Assembly: GCA_965644295.1 (NCBI GenBank)
Contig: CBFFRP010000431.1
Coordinates: forward strand, 124,001-188,000
DNA from: Paraphysomonas bandaiensis
Taxonomy: Eukaryota > Chrysophyceae
Direction: 5' to 3'
Length of the DNA: 64,000 nucleotides
Position 1 is the first letter of the stretch. The number at the start of each line of letters is the position of its first letter. Both the position numbers and the translations under genes were made by a program. Of the stretch, positions 25,250 through 36,045 are shown piece by piece. Below the pieces are notes generated by a model. The model made no database searches and had not been told where the DNA came from. It saw only the letters and a program-made list of their open reading frames with translations.

Positions 25250-27231
25250 ATGATCATTCCAAAGGCCTTTAATCCGAGAAGGCGATCTATTGTACCAGAG
25301 GGACTTGGACCCCGTGAAGCTGGATCGAAGGTTCTTCCGTTTGATAGCATTCGAAGTCATTTCAAAGGCGGGATACTAACACTAACTATAGTCCAAGGCG
25401 AAAAGTTATATGGATCCGGTAAAGTGTTTGGGAAGGGTAAATATTCAGCTTGTGCAGTGGTGAAATGTGGTGATGTCGAGCTAGGACGATCCAACATTGA
25501 GCGGGGCATGCTAAGTTTTGCTAATCGTAAGTGGAGTTGGTTGGGGTTTGAGTCCAGTTTTAAGCCGATGATGGTGTCTCCTTCTTTTACTCCTGTCATT
25601 AAAGTTGTAATATATGACTGTGATAGAGATGAAGAATCACTTCCATTAGGTGAAGTTCAAATCGGTCTTCAACATATCAAGACGAATGAGGAGTATATAT
25701 GTGAGCTGCCAATCGAAAGGATTAATAATTTTGGGGTTCCTGCAGCTCAAGGTATTCTTAAAGCACGTGTACGTTTTGCTCCATTTGATTCGAAACCACT
25801 AAAAGAAAATAGTCAGATAGCTATTGATTCAATTGTTTCTAAGAATATATCTTTTGGTGTTGGATGGGATACGGATGTACCTAACTCCAGTTATGCTTTT
25901 GGGGCATCTTTAGTAATCTTCGACTCCAGCGGAGCCTATATAGAAGATATTGACAGTGAACGCAAGCAGAGCGACAAAGGAATTCCTGTCGAGTTCAAGC
26001 GAGTAAGTCGCGACGATGGATTTTTGTCTGACAAGGAAGAGATATGCTTCGATGTTAGCAATTCTGTTGCCCAAAATATTACTGCCTATTTTTTGGTTCT
26101 TACTGCAACTGATGTAGCCTACACTCTTCAGCAAATTAAGAACGTGTACTGTCGTGTTTTTGATTACACGACAAAGGTAGAGTGTTGTCGATATGAGGTT
26201 GAGTTCATGGAACCAGCCACATCGTGTGTGCTAGCAAGAATACATTGGGACACAACAACTAAGGTATGACACTACGATATTTGTTTTTTATTAATAAGTA
26301 TTTCTGATATCCGTTATCACAGAAGTGGTGCGTGTCTGCTTACCGCGCACTAAGCTATGGGGCTCGTTCTGTTGGTTTTCTTATTCCTAACATGAAAGAC
26401 ATGCTGTCAGATATTATCCCGGGATGTCGAGGCTCTCCTACTGATCGCCTAATCTCTCTTTCCAGAGGGGACTCAGTTGCGTTGCGTGATATGTATGAAT
26501 CTTTTACTGGCGAGGTGACGTATGCAGTTAACTGGTATTCCGATGAAGGTAGAGGGGTTGATTTAGATACGGGATGTATATTGGTGTCCGCTGAAGGAGA
26601 TATTTTAGATTGTGTGAGTTTCGAGAAGCTGAAATCAGATTGTGGCAACGTCATTCATTCTGGCGATTCTAAACAAGAAGGAACAGAAGAGATTCAATTG
26701 TTTCTTGAGAAACTTGGCTCTGGAGTTTGCTACTTGGCATTTTATGTCATATGTTACGAGGAAAAGCCACTGTCAAGTGTAGAAAAATGTGTGGTGGAGT
26801 TGAGGGACTCAGCAACTGACCGCGTGTTAATATATGACAAACGTGGAACCCGTTCCTGTGGAAAGTCTGCATGCTTAATGAGTGTTATATTTCGGTATAA
26901 TTCCCAGTGGTATTACTTGAATTCTTCAAATGAGGCTACGGGACGTACTGTACAAGATAATACCACACATTTGAAGCAGTATATAGCAACTGCCAAATTG
27001 CTGGAGGCGCAAGCTGCCACGAGTTCTAGTGTGGCTCTTAATTCGTCAACATCAACTGCTTCTGCGGAAATCGAGAGCGAGAGTTGCAATGAATGTAATG
27101 TAACCTCCAGCAGTGTATGTAAGGTTATAGTTGAAAGTGTTGTGGGCGGCAATGAACAGAATTTAGACTTAACTGATGACGAGATTGAAGCCCCTGAAGA
27201 GTACGAAATTCGAACCGCTGAAGCTTTGTAG
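25250..27231 (+). CDS. C2 domain protein with two TerD-like domains
   Basis: Exons 25250-26263 and 26323-27231 (59-nt intron, phase 0) give about 640 aa. An N-terminal C2-like beta-sandwich occupies residues 35-190 (GILTLTIVQGEKL, VIYDCDRDEESLPLGEVQI). It is followed by a TerD-like domain (ISFGVGWDT...FGASLVIFDSSGAYIEDI, about 200-355) and a second one (VTYAVNWYSDEG...VDLDTGCILVS, about 420-545). A Ser/Thr/Glu-rich tail ends in EAPEEYE. TerD domains bind Ca2+ in bacterial tellurite/stress proteins, and C2 domains usually bind Ca2+ and phospholipid. A membrane-associated Ca2+ sensor is therefore a reasonable but unproven role. The two TerD units are only weakly alike. Confidence 0.7.
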
Positions 27232-28693
27232 TGCAGGGAGAGTAATTGTAGTATAAAGTATTTACCATAAAAATGATTTTATTAACATATAGTTTACATG
27301 TTTACATCGTATTTTAGTATTTTATTTATGTAGTAGTTAACATTCGTATATTAACGTAAATAGATTTGAACAGTCTAAAACCTACAATAATAATATGAGT
27401 TACATTCGCTAGATTTATATGGCTTTTCTCTGTCGCCGCTTAATCTTCAACGTGCTCCTAAACAGTAAACAGCCATAACTACTAAAATATTGCCAATCGT
27501 AAGTGTAGTAGCTGCAGTTTTAAGACTGATAGGTAGTGAATGCCTTATTATTAGTAACAGTCGTTTAAAAGTCAGTACTTCACTCTGATATTCTACTATT
27601 TAACGCTACGGAAGCTGTTTTGTGCATCGCCGCAGGCACCAATGTGCAAACACTTCCGCACTATCACTCAAAGCGAACGCCGAGAGCAAGCAGAATGTTG
27701 ATATACCTGACATCTCATCTGCTGACTTCAAGATTCTTGAGTTTTTAAGGTGAACAGCCCGGATGCCCTTCAGGTGGGCCCATTCCCCAATACCTGTCTA
27801 TTCATCAAGGTCCAAAGACGTCTACACAAGTGACACTTATTAGTGTCCTTTGTACCACACAAGCACTTGGCTATGAGTGGGGAGATCAATATCTGCTGAC
27901 AATATATATGCGGTTCACGTTTGTTTCCCAGAGAGAATCTCTCCGGACTTATCTCCCAGAACACCACGAACAGGTGCGAGTCCGACTTTGTTGAGGGAAG
28001 ACTGATAGGTATCATCGTGAGTCAAGGCAAATACAGCAAGTAGAATTCACCAATGAACGAATAATAGAAGAAAAACATTCATTTGATAAATAATATACAT
28101 TGAGGTGATCATAGAAAGAGCTCCATTAAATCGAGAGCAACACACTCTTAGGTAACAAATACAATCGACAGGTAAGCGGTATGGGTAACGTAAAATCTGT
28201 CCTTCCGCATATCGACATTCAGTTGGATAGTTTCAACAAATCGTCCTAATTATTTTATACAATCGTCTTAATATCATGAAGTAAGTTAACACTATTGTCG
28301 GAGCACAGCCACGCCATAAGAATCAAACAATCCCTTTATAATCATATGAACATATAAGATTGTTTTGACTGTCCTATTGTCATTACATTTCATCGTAATC
28401 AGTGTTACACTTAAAGCTTAATACTGATTTTCATTTAAAGAGTGGAACTTAAATCTGTCCATCATAGATACCAAGATATGCATGTACCTACCTATCTTCC
28501 TACCAGTACCTACCGACATATACAGCAGTACAGAGTATACACGCATACATACAGCAGTACAGACTACAGCAGTACATACCCTTGCTTATGGTGCGTGTAC
28601 ATGTGTCCACTGAATGGTTTGCTTGGTGTAAGCTACGTCGTCAGGTCGAGATGTTACCTCAGATACTAATACATTGATTAATTACTCATAAAA
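27232..28693. other. spacer with a repeat copy and promoter-like motifs
   Basis: No gene can be supported. The stretch includes repeat copy C (27535-27870). Near its right end are three clustered TACAGCAGTA motifs (28521-28530, 28550-28560, 28565-28575), 120-175 bp upstream of the pseudouridine synthase start. Confidence 0.5.
27535..27870. repeat. dispersed repeat family, copy C
   Basis: Same block order as copies A and B: agtgaatgccttattattagtaacag, then a gcaggcaccaatgtgcaaac core, atcactcaaagcgaacg, gatatacctgacatctcatctgctgacttcaag, gcccggatgccc, acacaagtgacacttatt. It is more diverged from copy A than copy B is. The minus strand gives a short open frame (DTNKCHLCRRLW...) continuing to 28015, which may be a remnant of an element-encoded protein. 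Confidence 0.8.
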
Positions 28694-29573
28694 ATGTTTC
28701 GTAGTGATTCTCTCCGTAAGTTTCAGATAGGACGAAGATTCTCTAGTTTCAAGGACACAGTTCTCTATGAAGATAAGCAGGTTATCGCTATAAATAAACC
28801 AGCAACAGCACTTGTACAAGGAGATAAGAGTGGAAGCTTTAATCTTTTAGATGCAACAAAAGAATATATAAAATCTATATATCAGAAACCTGGAAATGCT
28901 TTTGTTGGTCTTGTACATCGGTTAGACCGTCCTTGTAGTGGGGTACGTTAGCAGTGATATTAGTATATTGCTACAATGTTTTATACTGTATTTGCATTAG
29001 GTGATTGTGTTTGCTAAAACTTCTAAAGCCGCTGCAAGATTGAGTGAATCGTTTCGGTCACGAATGGTTAATAAGCATTATGTGTGCGTTGTTAATGGGG
29101 CGTTACATGGTAGTGGTACACTGCATCATTCTATAAAAAAGACAAGCATGGAAAAAGTTACTGTGTTAAAAGATCTCTCGCAAGAAGCTCACAACCAAAC
29201 GCTTCGGGGTGCTGTTGAGGCCAAGTTAAAATACAGTGTGCTGGAGAATATTCCAACACCCAATAACAAACACTGCCAGACACAGACACTTGTTCTCATT
29301 GAACTGGAAACTGGCAGAAAACACCAAATACGCGCACAGCTTTCATTTATCGGTCATCCTATTGTTGGGGACATGAAGTACAATGCTCCCCAGTCATTTA
29401 GAGAGAGAGACATATCACTTCACGCCTGTTCGCTGACTTTTCCTCACCCAGTACTCGATAAGAATATAACATGTAGTGCAAGGGTACCAGAGGTGTGGGA
29501 AAAGAGACATGGGAATGTTGTAGTGAGCAGTGTAGATAAATTGATAGCGTCATTGGAAAAATATAACTATTAA
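28694..29573 (+). CDS. RluA-family pseudouridine synthase, probably organellar
   Basis: Exons 28694-28942 and 29001-29573 (58-nt intron, phase 0) give 273 aa. The catalytic motif HRLDRPCSG lies at residues 75-83 with Asp78 as the expected nucleophile. It is followed by VIVFAKTSKAA, KHYVCVVNG and ETGRKHQIRAQLSFIGHPIVGD, all hallmarks of the RluA/RPUSD family, which isomerises uridine to pseudouridine in RNA. The first 20 residues are basic, hydroxylated and free of acidic residues after residue 5 (LRKFQIGRRFSSF). This resembles a mitochondrial targeting peptide and suggests mitochondrial rRNA or mRNA as substrate (inference). No S4 domain is present. Length and motif spacing fit human RPUSD3/4-type enzymes. 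Confidence 0.9.
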
Positions 29574-30690
29574 TTTTTATAATTTAGCGCTTCGTACTCT
29601 CGGAGAGCTGTGTCTGTGGTGAGACATAATGCTCCTATAGATAAATGACACCGTAGTATGCATTATGCATTGGCTAATTCATTGATTCTTTTCTTACTCA
29701 CTGAGGACTACAGAGTCAAGAACACTAAATGTTATGTGTGTAAGATACAACCCTCTACGTTGCATGCGAAATGTATCAAAATCGAAGGTTAATTAAAAAA
29801 GAAATGTAACAGGGTAATTCTTTGCGCACAATTATATATTTTATGACGTGGTACAAAATACATAACGTCGTAATGTACTACGAATGGGACGTACTTTTTT
29901 CATCAAGCAACCTTAACCCAGCTCTGCACTACAATTTCGTTTATCATTATTTAACCGAAACTTCATAATCTGGAAAACCTTTGTTCTACTCCAAATCTTC
30001 GATTTAGTTTCGTTTTATTAGAACAACTAAATACTAATACTTAGGAGATATTGCCTCTACAAGAAATTTGTTGGCGAGCTAATTCCATATTAGTAAATGC
30101 AACTGTTATTCGCTCTTTAACGTACTTTGTGGTGAATACCATGGCTTATGAAGTTTTAAGTGTAAAGTACTTTTTAAAAATACTGTTAACTTGCTACATG
30201 CTACACAATATCTAACAATCCATGTGCCATAGCAAATATAACTTGTCTTAAAGCTTTGCTGAACTCATTGTAAGTAAACATTGATAAAGTGACTAAAGAA
30301 CTATTGTGTGTACATGTCATAATGACTTGTAACGACTTGCTGAATCGACACTACATTTATACCAATCTCGCATTATTTCTAATATGCACTGGTGGTCTAC
30401 AAGTTGCTATGTTCGGATGAATCTGAGAGTCGGACAGATCTTGCACCGGTCCGAACATCCTTGTTCAGTTTTTGCATATACCACGATCTGGCGGATATCT
30501 GAACATTACAAACAAAGTGATGCTAACATATGTCAGAAAGGAAATAAAAATCGTACCTGTAGAGCTACACCAAGACATATTATAGCAAGAAAAAACATAG
30601 CCAAGGATGCCTGTATTTTGCTCACGGGTGCGCCATCCAAACAAGATGGGGACTGCAAAATCAAATTAGAGCTTAATATTGATACGACAC
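29574..30690. other. 1.1-kb spacer between convergent genes
   Basis: AT-rich sequence between two 3' ends. The plus-strand frame at 30384-30731 is antisense to the last exon of the next gene and has no family signal. I see nothing else. Confidence 0.5.
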
Positions 30691-32712
30691 TTAATGAACT
30701 ATATGAATTACGCTTGAAGGCATTATACTAACCATGCTGCCATAGGTAGTGCCAAAAGTATGGAGAGAGTAAGCTGTCTTGTCAGGTCCAGGTCGAACAT
30801 ACTTCCAGTAATCCGTTTCCTCTCCTGTGGATATCCGCAAATTGTGTTTGTCAATAACAAATTGTATACCACATTATAAGAGAAATCAAACGCAAACATG
30901 TGATCATATTATCCTGCTGAGTTCTGAATTTTCATGAACAAGAGAGGTGTATTGCTCACCTGGACAATCACCATCAGGTCCAGGGCATTGTCCATTAGGA
31001 CATTTCTCATCATCTTCACAAATACCATCACATAAGCCGTCAGGGTTCGCACAGTAGCCATCTGGGCATACGTAGTCGTCATCACAGTCCTGTTATGCCC
31101 ATCATCAGGATAAAGTACAAATAAATTCGAACTAAGTGCACTACTTTTAGTGCACTGCAATGCGAGTATTGTATAATTCAGTCAGCAAGGTATAAATGAT
31201 GTGAAATGAAAATGAATATAAACTTTAATATCCAGCATTGAATACGACCTCTCCAGGACATCCGCCTTCATGATCAGCACACACTCCCGATGGGCATACG
31301 CCGTACCAGCAGTTCTGGACGAATACTAGTGTTTCGTCGTTTCTAAATTCCACTGGTTGTTCCAAAGCCACAGCAGCTAAAACACGATGCAGTAAGAGCA
31401 TTGTCAGAACGCCTTAGTATGCGTCAGATGAAAAAAACGGATCCGACAATTATAACACAAGAGATAACAACCTGTGACTCCAGCTGATATGAAGAACAAA
31501 AGAAGAGTGGCATCAGCGCATAACTCGATAACTTTCCCATATGTACGAAAAAAAAACAGGTCCACTCTACGTGTTAAGTAATGATACCTGTGAGAGGGTT
31601 GCTATAGTGTATGGAAGTGACAGTATATAACAGTACTACAGGCCACGGCGGAAATAGCAAATGAGTATGGTCAACAGTACAACTGCATCTTATCTAGATT
31701 TGGATAACATAGCAAGAGTAAACTTACTTCGGAAAGGTATACTGTCCGACTGTGAAACCTGAATAGTAAGTGATGAGCACACATGTGTACAGTACAAAGA
31801 TGTATACGATGCGATGACAAGATATTATATGCACGGAGGCGCGCAGCGTCTACCAACATTTTTATGTGCTTGAATTTCAACTACTCACTGGGAATATATT
31901 TTTGGCCGAGGTTGTCAATTGGCAGCAGGTAGACTCCACACATCGCAGCTGAATACACAAACCCAATAACAGAGAGTCCTAAAACCATTTGATAGGGCGT
32001 GAAGTCGAAAGAGCCATGTTGGAAATACTCGTCACAGCGGCGCTAGGTAAACACACGATGGTATTAATGACAATGAAAGTAATATAAGGCAGATACTTAT
32101 TGAAAAGTAACTTTTCCACAAGAATCACTACACAACTTGTACTTCGTATTCACGACTAATGAGGTCACTTACTGGGATCAAATGTTCTGCACTAACAACA
32201 ACTCTATTGATATGCGGTACAGATGCCATGCAACTCATCGATATGAGGCAAAACATTGCAATTAGCACTCGGGTCCAAAATATATTTCTACTCAGGGCAT
32301 CTTTCGGGGTTATCATATCCTTGGTCCCTTCGTACAAAAACAGTGGTACTTCACTGCTAAAATCGATCTCACTCATATCATCTCTAATGTTTTCTGTTTT
32401 GCTTGAGTTATTTAACGATGTTGCAAGTCCATCTACATCTTGTTGATAACGACTAAACAGTTGAACAGATCGCTCATATACATCTCCAGTATTACTATTA
32501 ATCGATACAATATCTGCCTCTGCTTTGGATAGATCTGTTGAGTTTAATTTACGAATACCTTGTTGGATATCGTCGCATAGTCTAGTGATAGTAGTCTGAG
32601 GTGCTGTATCGTTATGTCGTATGGGTGTATTGCAATTCGTACTAATTTCAGTTGCAGTCTCACAGCAATCATTCAAATCATCAAAATCACTTTCTTCTGT
32701 ATTATATTCCAT
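30691..32712 (-). CDS. MARVEL-like multi-TM protein with Cys-rich C-terminal tail (7 exons)
   Basis: Exons 32712-32173, 32042-31889, 31758-31728, 31566-31472, 31376-31249, 31089-30960 and 30824-30691 join in phase to about 403 aa. The N-terminal 140 residues are acidic and polar. Three clear membrane helices follow: NIFWTRVLIAMFCLISMSCM, MVLGLSVIGFVYSAAMCGVYL and LCADATLLLFFISAGVTA. FDFTPYQMV after the first helix recalls MARVEL or tetraspan proteins, a weak resemblance. The C-terminal 110 residues are exported or lumenal by topology and packed with short Cys modules (CWYGVCPSGVC, CPDGYCANPDGLC, CPNGQCPGPDGDC). Two exons are tiny (31 and 95 nt), so the model needs transcript support. I know no family with this combination. 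Confidence 0.65.
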
Positions 32713-33170
32713 CTTATAATTGATGATATTCTTATCACAGTGTTACTGGGAATTGAAGCGATATATATATACCTCTCTTGTTAAGGTATATATATATATG
32801 TATCTGTATATCTGGCTGCACCATTCCACTCTATGCCCATTACTTGAAAATTTCAAACTCATATCCACGAATCAAATATCTTCTTATATAATTTATAGTA
32901 TTTAATTGGATAATAAAAACAGAGAAGATATTCCAATCAAAAATAGATACTAATATTTTATTGGATATTAGATAGAAGTCGAAGGTTGTTCTCGACAGTA
33001 GCTACATATATGGCTATATGCCTATATGTATACTATACGAAGATTTGGTATAGTAGTCAGTGAATCTATAGCTATATATAAGCACAGTATAGTCTACATA
33101 TAGCCTCTCAGTTCATTCTATAATACACTAAACTCTGACCCTCTACACCTCATATATCAGACCACCTTAT
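32713..33170. promoter_or_regulatory. divergent intergenic region
   Basis: 458 bp between divergent start codons at 32712 (-) and 33171 (+). It is very AT-rich with repeated ctatatgcctatatgtata-like runs at 33000-33060. No TACAGCAGTA motif is present here. Promoter role inferred from position only. Confidence 0.3.
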
Positions 33171-34370
33171 ATGTCATCCAAAGAAAATCCTACCACTAAT
33201 AGGATAAATGAAACAAAGAAGAAATACAATGATGATAGTCGACCTCTTTTAGATAGTAGTGAGCATTCTTTATTAGAAATGTGTACCTCATTAACATCAA
33301 TAAACCATACAAATAATCATATATCAAATACAGATCAACCCATACAATCTCATACAGATGATGATGTCTCTTCTCAGGGGATAGATAACGAGGAAAGGTT
33401 TCGATATTATCATCTACGATCAAAACTAGAACCCTCACTTGAACAGTGGTGTCATATATTATTATCATACAAAGCAACGATGTGGTGTCTGATTGGTATC
33501 AGTCTTGCTTATATATCACTACTTATTCGATATGCATATTTGCGGGTGGTCAACAGTCCCACTAATGTCGTGGCGTATCTGATGTGTCATATCATGGCAC
33601 AGTTTTTTGCAGAAATTTTGTGCAAGTTCGCAGTGGTGTATTATGACAAAAGGGTATTGCATTACCGTCGCATGTATTTTAATTTGGGTTCAAAGACAGC
33701 CTTCATATTCGTTATCTTATTTCTGAATTGTGTGGCAACTATCCTAGGATCTGTTGACGACAATCATCCGTCAAGCTTTTCACGGTGTGTTATGACAATT
33801 TGGCGAGGGTTAATATCAGTTTTATGTTTATGTGTCGCTAATGACAATACATACTTTTCTTCTCTCTACCACGAGCACTTCTTTCTCAGGGGCGAAAAGC
33901 GTGTTTACCTTCACTCTACCATTGATTTGGAGAGAGCTGATGATCCGACCTCAGCAATCGTCATCCCAAAATCGTCTAATGATGTTATTATAGCACGTCT
34001 TCAAGAGCTCATGCCGACTTTGACACTTTACTATTGGGTTTTGTCACTGAAGAGTGCATTCAATGTTCTTAACTCTGCAATTTTTTTTATTTTATCTGTT
34101 GGGGTAATTGGACAGTCCAGACGCACGGGTCTCTTTTTCTACAATGTGTTCATGATTATAATAATGTCCGTACTGTCATATACATCGTTTGAGAGTATTA
34201 CTGGATTTAACAAGGTTATTGATCAACTTGGCTTGTCGCTGCAGTCGTTAGATATGAACCTTGGTTTGCATGTGAGAGTGTCTTCCTATGCTGTGGACGA
34301 CAGATTTCTTGCGCTGACAGTTGGAGCAGCACTGCTTCAAGTTGTTCTGAAGACATTTGGAGTGTCGTAG
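33171..34370 (+). CDS. 7-TM protein, candidate gustatory-receptor-like (GRL)
   Basis: A single-exon 399-aa frame. A polar N-terminus of about 100 residues precedes seven hydrophobic segments: about 103-125, 128-155, 168-192, 200-222, 285-320, 325-350 and 375-397. The protein ends within six residues of the last helix. The length, the long TM5-TM6 hairpin, the cytosolic loop (about 225-285) and the C-terminal helix following GLHVRVSSYAVDDRFLALTVG resemble insect-type gustatory receptors and the GRL proteins reported from unicellular eukaryotes. No TYhhhhhQF motif is seen, only ALLQVVLKTF at that place. The family call is therefore tentative and rests on topology and the C-terminal pattern. Unlike its neighbours it has no introns. 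Confidence 0.45.
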   Translation: MSSKENPTTNRINETKKKYNDDSRPLLDSSEHSLLEMCTSLTSINHTNNHISNTDQPIQSHTDDDVSSQGIDNEERFRYYHLRSKLEPSLEQWCHILLSYKATMWCLIGISLAYISLLIRYAYLRVVNSPTNVVAYLMCHIMAQFFAEILCKFAVVYYDKRVLHYRRMYFNLGSKTAFIFVILFLNCVATILGSVDDNHPSSFSRCVMTIWRGLISVLCLCVANDNTYFSSLYHEHFFLRGEKRVYLHSTIDLERADDPTSAIVIPKSSNDVIIARLQELMPTLTLYYWVLSLKSAFNVLNSAIFFILSVGVIGQSRRTGLFFYNVFMIIIMSVLSYTSFESITGFNKVIDQLGLSLQSLDMNLGLHVRVSSYAVDDRFLALTVGAALLQVVLKTFGVS

Positions 34371-34475
34371 TAAATATAGGAAATTGTCATAAGAACTTAT
34401 AGTGTCATAAAACTGATTACTTAATGTTTTTGTTAAGTTACTACAAGCCTGCATATCAGAACGCTCACGCTGTGA

Positions 34476-34665
34476 TATGCTGTGGTCGAAGGATTTCTAG
34501 CACTACCTGTTGGAATAGCTTTTCTTCACGTTACTCTGAAAACGTTTGAAGTGTGTAGTAGATTTAGCTGGTTGTTGTAATAAAATATGGTGTCGTAGAA
34601 TATATGGCTCAATTTGTTTGTTTAACTCCAACGAGCCTGCGTATCTGTCCACTCACGAGACGATA
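34476..34665 (+). pseudogene. decayed tandem copy of the 3' end of the 7-TM gene
   Basis: Sequence from tatgctgtgg at 34476 parallels that from 34287, 189 bp upstream. It retains codons for F-L-A-L-P-V-G-I-A-F-L and LKTFEV, matching FLALTVGAALL and LKTFGV. The similarity continues past the stop into the 3' flank (acgagcctgcgtatctgtcc versus acaagcctgcatatcagaac). No upstream exons of a second copy are present. This is therefore a partial tandem duplication or the remnant of a paralogue. Confidence 0.65.
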
Positions 34666-36045
34666 CTATTATTATTGAATCATTACGAGACATAATTTGA
34701 TTGTTGCTTTGCAGTTAATATTCGAAGCTTTTTTCATACGTAGTGTAGAAGAAAAGGACTACTTGACTTCCAATATATATACTATATACATACATGATGT
34801 ACAATGTACCAAAGTAGGAAGTGGTGTCGGGTGTCGTGAGCTAGCTCTATTCAATGAGAGAGGACTAGAAACTTTAACGTCTTTCTTTGTGTATTGCTCA
34901 TACAGGATACGTCTTAGATAGATAGTAATAATAAAAATATATTCGCAGAGCAATGTATGAGAAATTGGTGTGATTATTCTTTTCAAGTCAGATAACTCAT
35001 ATCAAGAAGCAATGGAGGACTAAATAAATTAAAGTAGGTGATAAGTGATAACGCAATACTCAACGAGAGTAAAGTTGCCACTAGATGATTTAGACAAACT
35101 CATCAAAGTCGGACTCGCAGTCTTAAGTTTAAGACTGAATTGATGATGTTGAAGTTGGACTAGATCGGTACTTAACAGACTTGTAATAAACAAAAATAGG
35201 ATAAGCTATTTTTTCGGCTACATTATGTTGATTTTGGCTTAGGATTTTTGGTTTCTAACAATTAGATGAATAAAGTGATAAAATACTTTACTATACGATG
35301 AGCTATCTCAGGATTGTAAATTATTGATAGGATGAAGTGCAATTAATGATGTTAGAATTGTTTTTTTTAGCAATTTAAGTTACTGAATTATAACCCTTAC
35401 TTAATTAATGCAGTAGTCAGCAGGAACAGCATTACTACATGAAAAATAATGATGGGCAGCAAGCTAGTTTGTAAATTTAATGATGGGTAGCACGATAGTT
35501 TAGACAAACTAAATTATATTGGCTATATAGCTCTATAGGATAGTGTCAAACTAGGATTTTATAATTTAGATTGGTAGAGTAGTGAGAATATAAATTTAGT
35601 TAATGACAATAAATAATGATGAGAGATTGTGATTTTACTCATTGACTCTTCAGTGAGTTAAAGTTCAGTTATTTATCTAATGTCAAGCCTTGGCCTTCCC
35701 TAGTTATAAATGTATTGATTTCTTTATTATTGCTGTTGTTGATTAGGAAATCTCCTCCAGTGATAACCCCTCTATTTATTTATTTATTTATTTATTTCGG
35801 CTACAGTTCGTATTTCTTGGACAGTGAATTATAGTGAATTATATATTTTACACATTCTATTTTGGTTGAAAAAGTGTGATGACGACATGTGAAAATAAAT
35901 CACAGGAGGGGTGATACAGCTATTTGCAGTGATAAGTTGAATTTTTTAACACTTTTGCTGACAAAAACAATACTAAATATACAAAAGACCACGGAGTAAG
36001 CATAACTATATTAATGCGCTATATTCTAAAATGACAACGAGTACA
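34666..36045. other. AT-rich spacer with simple repeats
   Basis: No gene can be supported. Short direct repeats (aatgatgggcagcaagctagtttgt / aatgatgggtagcacgatagttt near 35450-35510) and a (TATT)n run at about 35773-35797 are visible. The frame at 34697-34921 has no family signal. Confidence 0.5.

Noticed and set aside
30384-30731. 115-aa plus-strand frame
   Set aside because: No family signal, and it overlaps the last exon of the minus-strand MARVEL-like gene, whose splicing phases all agree.
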